From contig QNGE01003764.1 in the NCBI GenBank assembly GCA_008508345.1, positions 3,417 through 67,416 on the forward strand: 64,000 bases of DNA, read 5' to 3'. This stretch comes from Paragonimus westermani (lineage: Eukaryota > Platyhelminthes > Trematoda > Plagiorchiida > Troglotrematidae). Numbering within the stretch: position 1 is the stretch's first letter; every line of letters begins with the position of its first letter. Below are positions 35,278 through 47,254 of the stretch, piece after piece. A program made the translations under genes and the position numbers. A model generated the notes under the pieces. It did not search any database. It was not told the DNA's origin and was given only the letters and a program-made list of their open reading frames with translations.

Positions 35278-36924
35278 TTCCTTAAATCGGATAAAGGCTC
35301 TGGTGTTGTCGTTATGACCAAAAACGAGTATTTAGGGGAAATGAACATCATTTTGGAAGATCAGGGAATTTTCATAATGGACCAGTCATCAGAAAACAAC
35401 ATAATGTTGGAAAAGTAAGTTGCAAGGCAACTTCAGATACGGTTTTTACATGGACACACATCTGAGGCTCAATACACACAGTTGAAACCAGTTGGCACGA
35501 AAACACCCTTATTGGGAGGTGCTCCAAAAGAACACAAGGATGGTGCATCCCTGCACATGTTCTTGTGCACGAACAATTCGGCCTACCATAAAGTTGCTCG
35601 CTGGCTAGTGGACATTTTGGATTCCATCCAAAGAGTTTTATCTCCACATTGTTTGAGTGACTCCTTTGAAATGGCTGAAATCTTAGAACACACTTCAGTG
35701 AGTGACCACGTGATGCATTCCACGAATGTTGATTCTCTTTTCACAAATGTTCCTCTCCGTGAGACAGTTGGTTTTTTGTGTGACTTTATCCTGAGTTAGA
35801 ACTGTCATGTAGGTGCTCCAAGTGATTATCTCAATGATCTTTGTTGTGTACAGAAAACGTTCGTTTCGATTTTGAGGGACTTGCTTACAAACAGGTAGAC
35901 GGTGTTGCTATGGCAAGTCCGTTGGGCCCAACACTAGCGGACGTCTTCTTAGAAGTGACTGAGTGGCAAGTCCCGGCTTACATGGCTGAATCGTATTTTA
36001 ATTTTCACTGATGTTGCTGACTTTGATTTCTTTTCCAACTTCCTTAATAATGTTCACCCCCAACCTATCTTTGTCTCACGAAGTTGAATCGAACAACAGT
36101 TCATCTTTTTGAAAGTGCTCATTACTAGACGTGCGGATGACACGTTACAGCGCTCAGTTCACCGCAAAGCGACATGGGGTGGTCAGTATCTCCAGTCTCC
36201 CAGTTTTGTTCCTATTGCATACAAACGGGTTTTGGTTGAAACACTGTTTCATAGAGGTAGGCGTATATCTACCTTTGAAAAACTGCAGACAGAACAGGAG
36301 TTGCCGACACAAAGTTTACTGGCAAATGGATATTCCGATAAATTCCTCGGGGCACACAGTATGGTGAAGAACATCACTGAGCCTCTGCTCACGGCTCAAA
36401 AAAGGCTGTTTTCTACTCTGGCCATTCAAAGGTGACCATCTAACCAACAATATGAGGCACAAATTACGGTCTGCTATGGCTCGAACGTATGCGGTTGCGC
36501 AGTTGCGCTTGTTTCAAACCACCGGAGGGCCAGTTCTCCGTACTCACGAAAGTAGTTTGCCAAACCCTTCTGTCTCCCGTGCTGTGCACCAATTCACTTG
36601 CAGTTGAAGTGACGTTTACGCAGAGAGAACAGATTAGTGACTATCACAGTGAGTCGTCGAACACATCCCGAAGTGGTTAGAACAAATGTTGGTGCACCAG
36701 CCTCAGCTGGCGCACTGAGGGCTCGGAATTCAACGTCATCGATCGCTAAACACGTCATAGCAACAGGTCACAAAGTTGACCCATTAGATTCATTCAAGAT
36801 ACTCTTGCGTAATAGAAACCCAAAGTTACTGGCTTTCCGCGAAGCGGTGCTCATCCGAACTTATCATCCAACTTTATGTGCACAAAAGTGGTTGAGGCAA
36901 ACAATCGGGTTGTCATGGTCGTGA
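35278..36924 (+). pseudogene. Penelope-like element copy C (RT plus GIY-YIG, second lineage)
   Basis: The order is that of a PLE polyprotein. FLKSDKGSGVVVMTKNEYL comes first, then LKPVGTKTPLLGGAPKEHKD, SAYHKVARWLVDIL, RT motif A (NVDSLFTNVPL, about 35728-35760) and motif B (VDGVAMASPLGPTLADVFL, about 35898-35955). The YVDD block is missing; the sequence jumps to DFFSNFLNNVHP. Then come LITRRADD…RKATWGGQYL, a linker, and a broken GIY-YIG domain (GRT-like YAERTD, VVEHIPKWLEQ, IAKHVIATGH, LLAFREAVLIRTYHPTLCAQ, stop at 36924). At least three frameshifts and several stops occur. It differs strongly from copies B and D, so it is a separate PLE lineage. It is inactive. Confidence 0.85.
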
Positions 36925-36996
36925 TTACATAAAATTTCTGGTGGTAGGTGTGTCTAAACTCTGTGAGTCCATACCTGCATGATGCACATAACTGAC

Positions 36997-37057
36997 ATAT
37001 TTTGCGTATGCGACTGATGAGAGTAAAAAGATGGTAACACACTTGTTCGCAATATGT
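36997..37057 (+). ncRNA. Hammerhead-like motif downstream of PLE copy C
   Basis: CTGATGA (37014-37020) is followed 13 bases later by GGTAAC, a 6-base loop and GTTCGC. This aligns block for block with CTGATGA…GAAAAC-6-GTTTGC in PLE copy D. TGCG before and CGCA after could form helix I with one unpaired A, and AAC/GTT helix III. The GAAA box reads GGTA, so this copy is probably inactive. The matching position after the stop in two PLE lineages is the main support. Confidence 0.4.
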
Positions 37058-37134
37058 CTTCTTTCTGCGCTGATGGAGTGGTCGACAGGAAGTCAGTGTT
37101 TGCAACTTATGATTTCACCTACACAAAACACGCC

Positions 37135-37480
37135 CAGTGTAAACCCGAAGGAATAAGACCTGTATACGTGTGAATGGGGTCTCTGTGTCCAACCGGTCAA
37201 TGGCTAGCCAGATTGGAGACCGGTATAGGAGCGAACCCGTTATCCTTCGAGAACGAAAGTATTCAGTGGCTCTGATACTATACTCTAGGCTGGGGTGGAA
37301 CATTGTGAAAATATAAGACAATTGGTAGTTCATTGTAGAAGTACACATCATTACATCGTAGATAGGATAAGGAGGAAAAACGGGAGTTTAGGTTTACACT
37401 GAAAAACAGGTGGAGAAAGCAGCATACAATGCACCAACGAAGTTGAAGTAGACGAAAGGTGGAATGCCAAGATGATTCAG
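37135..37480 (+). repeat. Dispersed repeat, related to 19455-19800
   Basis: CCAGTGTAAACCCGAAGGAA (about 37132-37151) and the following ~80 bases match 19450-19545, and CATACAATGCACCAAC near 37423 matches 19741. It is interrupted after about 37480. The next block of the same repeat appears at 41030-41165, on the far side of an RTE-like element. Confidence 0.6.
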
Positions 37481-37829
37481 GTTTCTGACAAAGAGAGCGG
37501 GTGATTTTCCGGGCGACGGTTGTTGTTGGTTAATGTGGACGAAGAAGTGGATACAACTGGCATAGCCTAGTTGAGTTTAACGTACATGTCGCTTCTTCGT
37601 TGACAGTGTGCTATGAGTACGTTGATGACCCACCAGTCCGAGACGGTCATTGCATTCTCGGTCTCATTCGTCGCAACATCACACAGCGGTGTCGCCGCGA
37701 CCCACTGGACCTTCGCTTGCAACTTGAGTGAATTCGTGGTCACACAACTGTCGTCCACCGTATTTTCGATCGCTCATCCGAATCGTATACCTGTAGACTG
37801 ACTAGTTCAGGGCTAAGTCCTCCCATGAT
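37481..37829. other. Probable 3' flank of the RTE-like element
   Basis: Two opposing frames of about 62 codons occur (37567-37801). Part of 37585-37680 resembles 19095-19190, so it may be repeat sequence or RTE 3' UTR. No motif. Confidence 0.35.
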
Positions 37830-40480
37830 CTAAAGTCGATATAACGGCGCGAAATGTCTACTTGGATAGCGTCGTAGTGTCGGAGCTTCCGACTACCAGG
37901 ATTTCGCTTACATGCTTCACGCTGTCCATATAGCAGTTGTTTTGGAATCTGTTCTTCGCCCATTTTACAGACGTCCTAGCCAACGAGGCTAATTGAGCAT
38001 CAGCATGGATTCAGCCATATCCATGTTCACCTGTCGAAGTGACCGTGTGTTGGGAACCAGCTGCGATCACCGACTGACCAGGATGTGCCTTGGACATTAC
38101 GGATACAATCAGCTCATGGACCGCACATAGCGCTGAAACGATGTCCAAATTCCACTGTTGTACGGCAGTGTAGACAGCACCATCGTGCTGCAGGCAAGCA
38201 GTTTGTTTTTCATCCACAGCTTGTGGTTCTTCCAGACACGTATTTCAGGACGTTCAAAATTGGTGCTAGCCATCGTCGTCCGAGTTGACAGCTCGAGTTT
38301 CGAGGACAGATTTGTCGACAGATCGCTACCCAAGTGAGAGGAGTCTGTGCAGCGAACCGCATTGTGTTGATTGGTGCGAATTTCAGACGCAAGTGCAGGC
38401 ACAGTACATCTGCTTGGAGAAGATGGAGAGAAAGAAAGTGTCTTAACTGTGTTGATATGCAAACCAAATTTGTATGTCGCGGTCGCGAAAGCTGTGGCCA
38501 GTCACTGAAATTCATCTTCGCTATGTGCTAACAGTGCGCTGTCGTCTGCGAACGTAAGCATGTGTATCGTTGAGGTGTGTAGCCGGTTTTGGGTGCGGTA
38601 ACGGCAAATTTATTAATCACTGTTCACGATGCCTGACAGCTGACAGAGTCAGACGATTTGTTGATGTCCACGAAGTGGGCATATAGTGGTTGATTGTGAT
38701 CATGGTACTTCTGGATTTGTCGAGCGGGTAGCACTATGTCGGTCGTAATGCGACTTGTCCGAAATCCGCACTGCCCCTCGAGAACATTGGCCTCCCAAAT
38801 TGCCGCATTGGGTTGGTTCAGCAGGACTATTACTAACAGTTCTGTGGCTCAGTTCAGTAGACTGATGCTTCGATAGCTGACGGCGCATTGGTTGCTGCCC
38901 CTACCTTTAAACAGGAGTACGGTCGGAGCATCCTTGAACTCTCGTGGGACTGTTTCCCGCCCCTAAATTGAGCAAAACATGTTTCAGAACTGGCCTGCCG
39001 TTATGCTCCTGGATTTTCCCTGGAAACCCATCTTCTGCGGCCTTTCCGTTTTGCAACAGTTGAATAGTGCTCTGCACGACTGTCAACTTCGCGAGAGGGC
39101 AGGTGATGTCCTGAGATTTAGGTGCGGTCCGTTATTGGCGGTCACTCAGCTAGGGGTAGCCAGCCGGTTACGTAGTTTACCTGAGTGCTTCCACGGAGCT
39201 TTCATTGATATTCTCTGACTGATTGCATGAAAAGTCAGCGTCCCTGTCAGTCGGTAGTTGGATAGACTGGACGGATGTGCAGAAGTCGATTTCAGCGAAT
39301 CATGGGACTCCTTGTGTTATTGACGTTCGGCATAGCCCTTGCTTTTTCCACCAGTCATCCTTGATTCCGCGAATTTGTTTGGCGAGTTGACGGTGAACGC
39401 TCCGGAATGCGGCTTTTTCTGCTTCACTGTCTGGGTTCGTTGTGACAGTAGCAAACGCCTCGTTCTTCTCTCGTAAGAATTTGTTGTCTTCGATCTAGTC
39501 CGGATGTTTCTGGCGCCGAATACCTACGATTTCGACAGCCGTTGCCGTGACCTGTTGCTTGGGTTGTTGTCACATGCTCTCATCGGTAATTGACACAGGC
39601 ACACCTTTTAGACGAACGCCAACTGCACGTTGAAACCTAATCCTTGCTTTTGAGCTGTCCAGTCGTTTGACATTCACTTTCGGCCGTCGTCTAGACGATC
39701 TACAGCAAACAGGCTTATAGGTATGGATGAACAGTTTGGTGTTGATGAGTCTATAATTTGTGCTACATTCAGCCCGGTGCGTCATTCGCGTGACATACAG
39801 TTCACGAATATTGAGCTGTTGAGCGATCGCGTAGTGCTGTAAATGATGAATACCAATTTGTGGGTGAGTCCACATCGTGATGTCGCTCGCGTCCGGCTAG
39901 AATCGGGTGTTTGTGATAGCCGACTGGTGGGTAGGACACAGGTGGAGCAGACGGTGACTGTTCCCGTTGGTATCGCGAATGCTGTGGGGTCTGAGGACTG
40001 CGAGCCAGGCCACCGAGTCGCGCTCAACTCGCGTGTTCAGATGACCCAGAACAAACAGTCAGCTACTCAGTGTTGTTGGGTGGATTGTATTGTACAGTTG
40101 TTCGTGGAAATGATTCTTTGTTTCATTAATGTGACAAATAGTTGTGGCATAAACACTAGGAAGTGTGGTAGGATTACCTCGACCGAGTTGTAGGCGCATG
40201 GGCATGATTTGATGGTTGTTGTCTACCATGGAAACACTGATGTGGTCAGTGGCTAGGAACCTGGTACTGTGCTCCCGAGCACGATCTGCCTGGTAAGATG
40301 TGCGGTAGAGGATGGACCCAGCAGCTGTTTTCTGGAGCTTACCTTGATCTGCATTTCTTGTCTCACTCAAGGCTGCGATGTGGATCCCGTTGTGGCTAGC
40401 TTCCATTTCGATCAGCACGGTGTGAGGTCCTGGTTGTCCATTACTGTTTCGACCCAGCAGTGTATGTCCAGTTGATGTCC
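37830..40480 (-). pseudogene. RTE-like non-LTR retrotransposon (EN plus RT), degenerate, with internal RT deletion
   Basis: The minus strand carries, in order, an AP-type endonuclease and an RT. EN: TLLGRNSNGQPG, IHIAALSETRNADQGKL (from about 40379), LGRGN…SVYATT, GHLNTRVERDS (for GDFNARVG, near 40045), then MWTHPQIGIHHL (for W.HPRS..W..IDY). A linker (EKAAFRSVHRQLAKQIRGIK) follows. RT: LLFKGRGSNQCAVSYRSISL (near 38860), GQCGFRTSRITTDIV, LYAHFVDINKS.D (motif A). After a deletion comes TFADDSALLAHSEDEF (catalytic box, 38537-38556), and then FGLHINTVKT. The block with GV.QGCVLAP is missing. Frames shift several times. Upstream codons to 40748 are open but not typical of the family. It is inactive. 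Confidence 0.8.
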
Positions 40481-41029
40481 TGAATGACACCGTATTGTGT
40501 CCACGAGGATGTCTCGGAATGTCATGTTGGACCTCAATTTGAGTTGGCAGGTTTACTTTCGGAACATAAGAAATGAGGATTTTTTCGGGGCACTCTGCTT
40601 GGATTCTTTGATTTATTATCTTAGCTTTCCGGGCAACATGATATAGAGTTTTCTTGAGGGACCTATGATCAATAACCGAAATGACTTGCTCACTTGACAT
40701 TGAGTTCACCGGCTCTGATGCACAGTGTATAAGATATTGACGACCCATTTCGATTACTGGTGTCCCCGGTGGACGTGTTGTGAGGTATCTCGTGTTTCTG
40801 ACTGTTACTGCGTATTGGATTTTTCGCCTTCAGTCGCGATCAGCCGTTGGGCGATCGAAATGCTCTGTTTGAATGTACTTCTTCCGATACCTCTCTTCTC
40901 TGTTACTTGGAGCAACAATACCGTAACTATAAAGTAGTCCCGTTTTATGCCAATGGGATTGTGTCTCTCTACCTGCGCACTGTTACGCTCTCAGTAGTGC
41001 GATATGCTATCCTATGACTATGGTTGGTT
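40481..41029. other. 5' flank of the RTE-like element
   Basis: The open frame of the endonuclease extends upstream to 40748, with no recognised domain in its first ~85 codons. The rest shows nothing. Confidence 0.4.
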
Positions 41030-41165
41030 GTGTCTGGTTGCTTTTCGTCGGATCCCTCGCACGACAGTACACGGAAGGACCGAAGTCCTAGTCAGCGTAG
41101 TTCCACAGATCAGAACGGCACACAAGCCTGACCACCATGTCGGTGTGGTGGTAAAAGTCAGGGGT
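41030..41165 (+). repeat. Dispersed repeat, related to 19803-19950
   Basis: GTGTCTGGTTGCTTTTC, GGACCGAAG, AGTCAGC, CAGATCA.AACGGCAC and CAAGCCTGACCACCA match 19810-19925 with the same order and spacing. It looks like the right-hand continuation of the repeat at 37135-37480. Confidence 0.6.
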
Positions 41166-42394
41166 CCAGGCACACCCACATGGAATGATTTTCCTTTCAC
41201 TTACTGGCGTAGACTGGGGCTTTGAAATGAGGTGCCTGACAGTCGTAGATTAGACCAGTGTGATAACCTCTGGCTGGTAACTTCAGATTCGAGCTGTAAA
41301 GCCGAAGCGTTGATTTTATTATCAATTACTGTTGTTTACTGAACGACCCTGGACGTGCGCAAGTGGGTAATATCAATCGAAACTTTGGTTATCTAACACG
41401 ATAATCACTTGTTCCGGTCTTCTTAAATTTCAGGAAACCTTTCTAAACGTTGACAACAGTAGCCTACCAGTCTGTGGAATAGAAGCTCTGCTGAAGCCTC
41501 TGTTTATGTTAAAGCGTTCGTTTCCTGTGCCCATGTCGTGCACCGATCACGTGGCTGTTAATTTTCTTCCACCCTCAACCTATGGCTTTGAAAACTGAGG
41601 TTGCCGTTGGATTGCCTTTGATCTTACGAAGTGTTTAGGGGCACATGACCATCGAAAGTGTGTCCGGTAGTAAATAAGGTAATGCCACGATGAGGAATCT
41701 TTTGGTTAAGCAGAGGATACACTTAAGTTACTAGGGCTTGATCTCGCGTGTTTGGCGATATTTTACTCAATATTGACAATTTTCTTTATCAATAATCGTA
41801 CCTGTACTCTTTTTTACTGTTATCTAACCATTAGTAGTACAGAGGGAGCGTCTTAAAATCAGAGTGAAGAAGCATATGCCAAAGTTGTCATGACCTAGTA
41901 TTACAATCAGAATGTGAAAGTCTGTTTCCTGTATCACCAATCACAATGCGGATAGTCTTTTGTTGTCGTTTAGTCCTGATGAATACCCGGTAGGTTAAAG
42001 TATTATGGAGCCTTATTGATCAGCCTTTAGCAACTAGTTCTGTGTGCTGTGCAACATCTAATCACCAGTGTTTACTTGCCGCGTATGTCGTTCACGATCC
42101 AGATAAATTTGTCTTCTTTATTTCAGTCTTATTAGAGAAATACTTCTTTTTCTTCACGTTAGTCACACGTTTTGCGGCTGGTGAGAATGTGTTCGATAGG
42201 TTATTGTCGTAATATGCGCTTCCTGTCTACTCTGTTCGAATGCATCTGTTACCAATCTTCAAAGCTTCTTTGATTCTCGGGTCTAAATCGTCCTCTGTTG
42301 TTTGTGTACATTAAAAGATATTGTGAAATAAGGGAGACTATTTTTGTTATCGTTATTAGTGCACTTGGTTGTATTTCATACGTGCTTCTCCCAG
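41166..42394. other. No assignable gene; ends in a probable intron 3' end
   Basis: No frame over 73 codons lies here. The last 50 bases are T/C-rich and end in CTTCTCCCAG at 42394, a good splice acceptor, so at least the distal part is probably intron. Confidence 0.4.
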
Positions 42395-42796
42395 CCTCAA
42401 CCATCAAGTACTGCGGCTAACGAATCGGTGAATGAAGCAGACCTTACGTGCACTCGCGCGATTTCTACGGGAGAGTTAGTCTCTTCCGGTGAGGCGCACG
42501 TCAACGGGTCGCCGACGCCATCAGGGCCAACAAATCTGGTAGAATCTCCCAGATCAGCGAACCATTCGATCCCTCATCGTGTGCCACCTGTGGTTGATGA
42601 CCGTCAGATATTGAACCAATCGGCCTCATTGAAACGAGTCATATCGCCAGGAGGTCTCATGTCCGTTCAACACAGTCCGCTTCCAGGCACTCCATCACAG
42701 TCCTCGCCGCTATTGTCCGCGTTGTTGCTGCCAAGCCTGGAAAGTAAACAATCTGTGACTCGACAGTGCCGGCTAGATGAAGATGAAGTCCGATAG
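42395..42796 (+). CDS. Probable 3'-terminal exon of a host gene, Ser/Pro-rich, function unknown
   Basis: A frame open from 42344 to a TAG at 42794-42796 crosses a good splice acceptor (CGTGCTTCTCCCAG, ending 42394). From there it reads PQPSSTAANESVNEADL onward in phase 0. The exon part is about 133 codons, rich in Ser and Pro (roughly 17% and 10% of the 150-codon frame) and low in hydrophobics. It contains SPGGLMSVQHSPLPGTPSQS and SPLLSALLLPSLE, and ends with acidic RLDEDEVR. This looks like a disordered tail of a nuclear or regulatory protein, but I recognise no family. AATAAA follows 213 bases after the stop. No upstream exon could be found. The in-frame ATG at 42344 would give a signal-peptide-like start (LLVHLVVFHTCFS), an alternative reading I consider less likely. 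Confidence 0.5.
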   Translation, partial: PQPSSTAANESVNEADLTCTRAISTGELVSSGEAHVNGSPTPSGPTNLVESPRSANHSIPHRVPPVVDDRQILNQSASLKRVISPGGLMSVQHSPLPGTPSQSSPLLSALLLPSLESKQSVTRQCRLDEDEVR

Positions 42797-43008
42797 ATGC
42801 GACAGATATGAACGAACTCAGAATTGGACATCTGGAGGAGATATCAGTCTGCGAACTACAAAACAGTCCCATTGTCTTTGTTGTTATTGTTTTTGCTAGT
42901 GCTGTTGTTTAGTTCAGTGCACTTCGGCGTTCACTTTGATCTGTGTTATGCATTTTACATCTGACTTCGATCGGGTTGTTTGATGGCTATGATTATGGCA
43001 GTTTTGTG

Positions 43009-43014
43009 AATAAA
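43009..43014 (+). promoter_or_regulatory. Poly(A) signal AATAAA for the 42.4 kb exon
   Basis: Canonical hexamer 213 bases downstream of the stop at 42796 on the same strand. No other hexamer is needed to end this 3' UTR. Confidence 0.45.
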
Positions 43015-46000
43015 CCGAACTACTCACAACTGACAGCAGTATAATTTGCAGATGCTATTTTAAATCAACGTTTCTTCGTTCAGGATAAGAAAATCTACGA
43101 CGTTTCAGGCTCATCTGACCAACCATTTGTCTATGCGAGCTAAGACCTGGATCACTACCTCTGAAGAACCGAAGGATCGACCACATTACCAACATATTTC
43201 GCCTCGGGCATCATTCAACCTTGGCTGTTTGACTTTTGAAACTTCAGAAAGTCAAGTCCAAACCGAGTGATATATTGGAAATATGCAGATTTTTCGCATC
43301 CTTTGTTCATTTTCTTGCCAATTTTATCTTGTCTGCCAGTTTGGCAATTCCCTTCTTTTTCCCCTGGGCTATTTTGCTCAATGAAGTACCGCTTCTATCT
43401 GTTCGAAAATGTCGGGTGCTTAAAAAAGTTTTTCTGCTGTAAATACACTTCATCTGTGTTTGAGCAGTTATGTCTAGCTTTTCTTCCCGTGCACACAGCT
43501 GAAAAGAATGTCCAGCTTTCGGGTTCATAGTGTACATATGCTTCTTTTCGATTGAGATCCACTTTGATTTTTTTTTTGCCGCGTTATTTTTAATTCTGCT
43601 CGTGGAGCCAGCTATTTTTTTCATTGGTTTACTAATAATTCAGTTCGAAAACACACAAGAAAGAAACAACCTAATAGGCACATCATGTCAATTGTGGTCG
43701 TCTACCTTGCTTGATTTCATATGCACGATTGGTCAATCCTGTTGCACCGTACTCGTGTCTCTCCTTGTATTTGTCAAGCTGCGTATGTGTAAATATTGCT
43801 TGTGTGAGCATTACCGTTGCGGCTTTCTGTTCAGCCTGAATCGATTTGTTTGTTTTGTACTCGCATGGACTTAGGTGAGAAAGTTGAAGCTAATAGATGA
43901 CTTCTTTCTGTATTTATCCGTTTTTGAACATTTGTGCAGGACGGGCTAGAGTATGCTGCTGTACATATACTCAGGGATAAAAATTGGGCAAGGTGGTTGA
44001 AGAATTTTCGGCTTTCCGTTTGCGAGGTTTGGAGGGGACGGATGAACAAAACTAATGCTCAGCCAAGTGAGCTTGCTATCCCCCAAACTACACGCGATGT
44101 ATTGCTGTGCTTTCGTCGGGATTTGTGACAATCACTTAATTTTCATAAGGAATATTTGTACGAGAGTTCGACTGTTCATTCGGTCAGTTATTGTGAACAT
44201 TCCGACCGATTAGTCGTAGTGATTATAAGGGGTAGGAACCAGAAGTACATGTAGTGAGATCGATCGGTTTGATATTGAATAGGAACATGAGTTTCATGGA
44301 GAAATTGTTAGCCTGCGACTATCTGTGCGCATGGTCTCGGGGCGGATGCACATGAGCGCAGACCCAGCCGAATAAGCATTCACGCTATGACCACTCACGA
44401 TCAAAACAGTGTTCATTTTATCATCACAGGAATGTACACATTGGGTATTCGAATTCGATCTCATGATCAGATGTACTCATTTGCACTCAGTTGATCAGCA
44501 TTCGATTTAGCATGTTCCTCTTCCAGACACCCTTCCACGTTTTGTCATCTTAAAGACAAGTGACGGTTTTATCCGTATCTCATGTGGGTCTCGATGTGCT
44601 CAATTCGGATAACTTACTACTCGAATATTATGAGTGATTCGTTGTAATAATCAGTGGCGAACCAGCACGTGTTGTGGAGCTGATGCCATTTTATTACTGT
44701 TAATTTGCCTTTACTCTCATAAGAATTGTAGGTCACTAGGTCTTGTCACCTAGCGCTAAACTCGAATGGTATTTTTAAACATAAAGTAGACGAACTATCA
44801 AATGCTAGACGGACGACATTCTATTTTATGTCCTTTGAGTTGCTGACTTTTCGTTTTGTCTACGCACTTGTTCACTTCATCTCTCCCAAGTGCCCTCGGT
44901 TAGAATTGGACAGTATTCCATAGTTTTTTCTCTCGTGAAGTTTGTTACAGTTCCCTTTGATACTTCTTGTGCGATCATCACCTTGTTTTGAAGTTCTTAT
45001 CTGCCTTCACATCGGATACTGATTTACTGTTGGGATTACGTCCGCTGGAGGCGTATATTTCTCGCATTCGTGACAGGACAAATTCCAACCTGTGCCGTTT
45101 TTGCATCTGTTTTCTGTCCGCATCTATTCCATGTTTGCTTCAAATGCTGCGTCCTTGAACGTACAGCAGGTGCTGAAATTATCAAACTAGGATTTTGATC
45201 ATACTGGTATTTGGATCGTGATACTGGGAACCAAAATCTACGAACTTGTTTCTTGGTCAGCATTCTGGCTTGTTTTTCTACAGTCCTCGTCGGAACCCTG
45301 GGCCAAGTCACAATTCCGCAGAGTGCTGAACTCGAGATTTCGTTGCCATGGAGAAAAATCGAAGTTTGGGGTGCGAATGTTGGTGGCGTTGAGTTGCTGT
45401 CTCATATCCGCACGAAGGTGAACAGACAATAGTCCTCTCCACAGTGGCGAACAGTTGGCTGGCTGTGTAAACATCCAGTTCAAGGAAGAAGCAATTACTA
45501 ACCAAAAACTCAGCCTTACTAGTATGCTCACTAATATTGGAAGTAAATTCGAAGAAACCGGTTGAAAAACAGTCGATACCTGACCCATTCGTTATTGAAT
45601 GGCTGGTGATAAACGACACCTAGGCTCCTCACACGAAGAACGTTGCGACCGTACGAGACACTCAGTCTGGAGAAGGCGTTTATTGCAAGACATCCGTTAA
45701 AAGGTGTGTGAAACTATAGAGTGTCGTACGCGAACACTGTTTTACATGGTTACCGTGTATTCGTTTGCTTCGCAGGAGTGCTGTGAATTCTCCCCTGGTG
45801 ACCCGTCTCGAATGGTGCATACCTACATATCCAGTAGTCGTTTATGGACCCCGGTCTTTTTCGCTTTAGCTTCCACGCGTACGTGTCGGGCTATACTAGT
45901 CCCAAACAAAGCTGCGTCATTAGTTTAACTGACTAGTGATTCCTGCCATTAGAAATACATACTGTACGTTGAACAGCCTAAAAAGGAAATATTGAATGTA

Positions 46001-46329
46001 AATATGAAACGACCAAACTTTCGGATAAGATGTCCAGAAAGTAACTGAGCAGTCTCATCATGTGAAACGTGTTGCTCATCCGAACAGAATAGTACCGAGA
46101 TTTTATTCAGACCTCCAGTAATAAGCGGATAGCCAATCGTAAGTATATGTTTGCACATGTAGTACAATCGCAATTTATATTCCTATTATTCTCTTCGTAA
46201 CTCGACCGGTGCTGATGTGTATTTGAATTTATCAAACTAATGGCGGATAGTAAGTTAACCCGACCCTAAGATTAGCATTGATGTAAGAGAAGTAGGGAAT
46301 GGGAACCGTCGGTGCATTTGTTCTGTTTC
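43015..46329. other. No assignable gene
   Basis: Frames of up to 116 codons occur on both strands (43530-43874 plus, T-rich; 43307-43624 minus; 45238-45588 minus; 45308-45619 minus). They overlap and carry no motif. No repeat family of this window is recognised here. Confidence 0.4.
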
Positions 46330-46445
46330 GGATTACAAACACTTTTGTGTTTGGAAGAGACCCAGTTACCAAAAATCCGGACTTTGGCTAGATTCTAACC
46401 AACGACAAAAGCAACATGCTCAAACACGACAGTTGAGCTACATAG
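46330..46445 (-). repeat. tRNA-derived SINE, second family (minus copy)
   Basis: On the minus strand TGTAGCTCAACTG is A-box-like, GTTGGTTAGAATC is a mutated B box, and the body …CCGGATTTTTGGTAAC…CACAAAAGTGTTTGTAATC follows. It aligns along its length with the plus-strand copy at 46650-46795. No hammerhead is present, so it is distinct from SINE copies 1-5. Confidence 0.55.
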
Positions 46446-46649
46446 ACCCACCGGGAGCTCAGAAACTTCACACTTAGAATCAGTTATCCATCCATTCCGA
46501 TATATCACGCGGACTCCACCAAACGATCCAGGAGATTGAAGGTCCAGGTGGGATTTCTCACGATGCTCGCACTGGTGTCAATCACCGCCACTGTTGAGCA
46601 GTGGGATTGTTTTACTAGTGAGTGATAAAATATCTGATCTTCCGGTGTG

Positions 46650-46795
46650 GATTCGTAGCTCGGTTGGCTGAACGATTTCTACTTTCGGTTATGCTGTTTC
46701 TGTCGCTGGTTCGAATCCATCCGTAGCCCAGATTTTTCGTAATTTTAACTAATCACCTCCACTACACAACTTTTGTGTGTCGATTAGTAAAACAA
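46650..46795 (+). repeat. tRNA-derived SINE, second family (plus copy)
   Basis: CGTAGCTCGGTTGGCTGAACG (A box region) and GCTGGTTCGAATCC (B box, 46705-46718) are followed by a body ending near TTTTGTGTGTCGATTAGTAA. The head is better preserved than in the minus copy 200 bases away. The anticodon region does not fold into a tRNA. Confidence 0.6.
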
Positions 46796-47254
46796 TTTGT
46801 CAGCGACTTAAGTAGGAACACACCAATCACACTGCATTCGCCTGATACTTGAGCCGCGGGGGGCTCATTTGCTTGAGATTAGTCGGACCAGTGCCGTCAG
46901 AATAACCTGAGCACAGGTGATCTATTGTAGAGCTATGAGCCATGAGCGCTCATAACACATGGACTAAAAAAAGAGCTATAAGCCACGAACGTTGGTAACA
47001 CAAGGAGCAAAAAAGGAAAGCGACACATTAAACACGAACACTCATTTGCACATAACGATAGTCTCTGAGCGCCACTGTTGTCAACGGCGGGTCGTGTTCG
47101 GAAAATACCACTTCTTGCTAGACTTCACCCCACGATTTCTCTCCGTATTTTTCCATGGTCATTTCACTACCTCAATGCGTGCTCCCGCCCGTCCAGTCGC
47201 TCGCATCGGTAGCACCAGCGAGTAAGCAACGAAGAGGTTAGGAAGACGGTATTT
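46796..47254. other. No assignable gene
   Basis: A 77-codon frame (46992-47225) has no motif. A near-duplicate phrase (AGAGCTAT.AGCCA.GA.CG) occurs at about 46930 and 46974. Confidence 0.4.

Noticed and set aside
43530..43874. 114-codon hydrophobic frame, possible membrane protein
   Set aside because: The hydrophobicity follows from T-rich DNA; no supporting signals, and an overlapping frame exists on the other strand.
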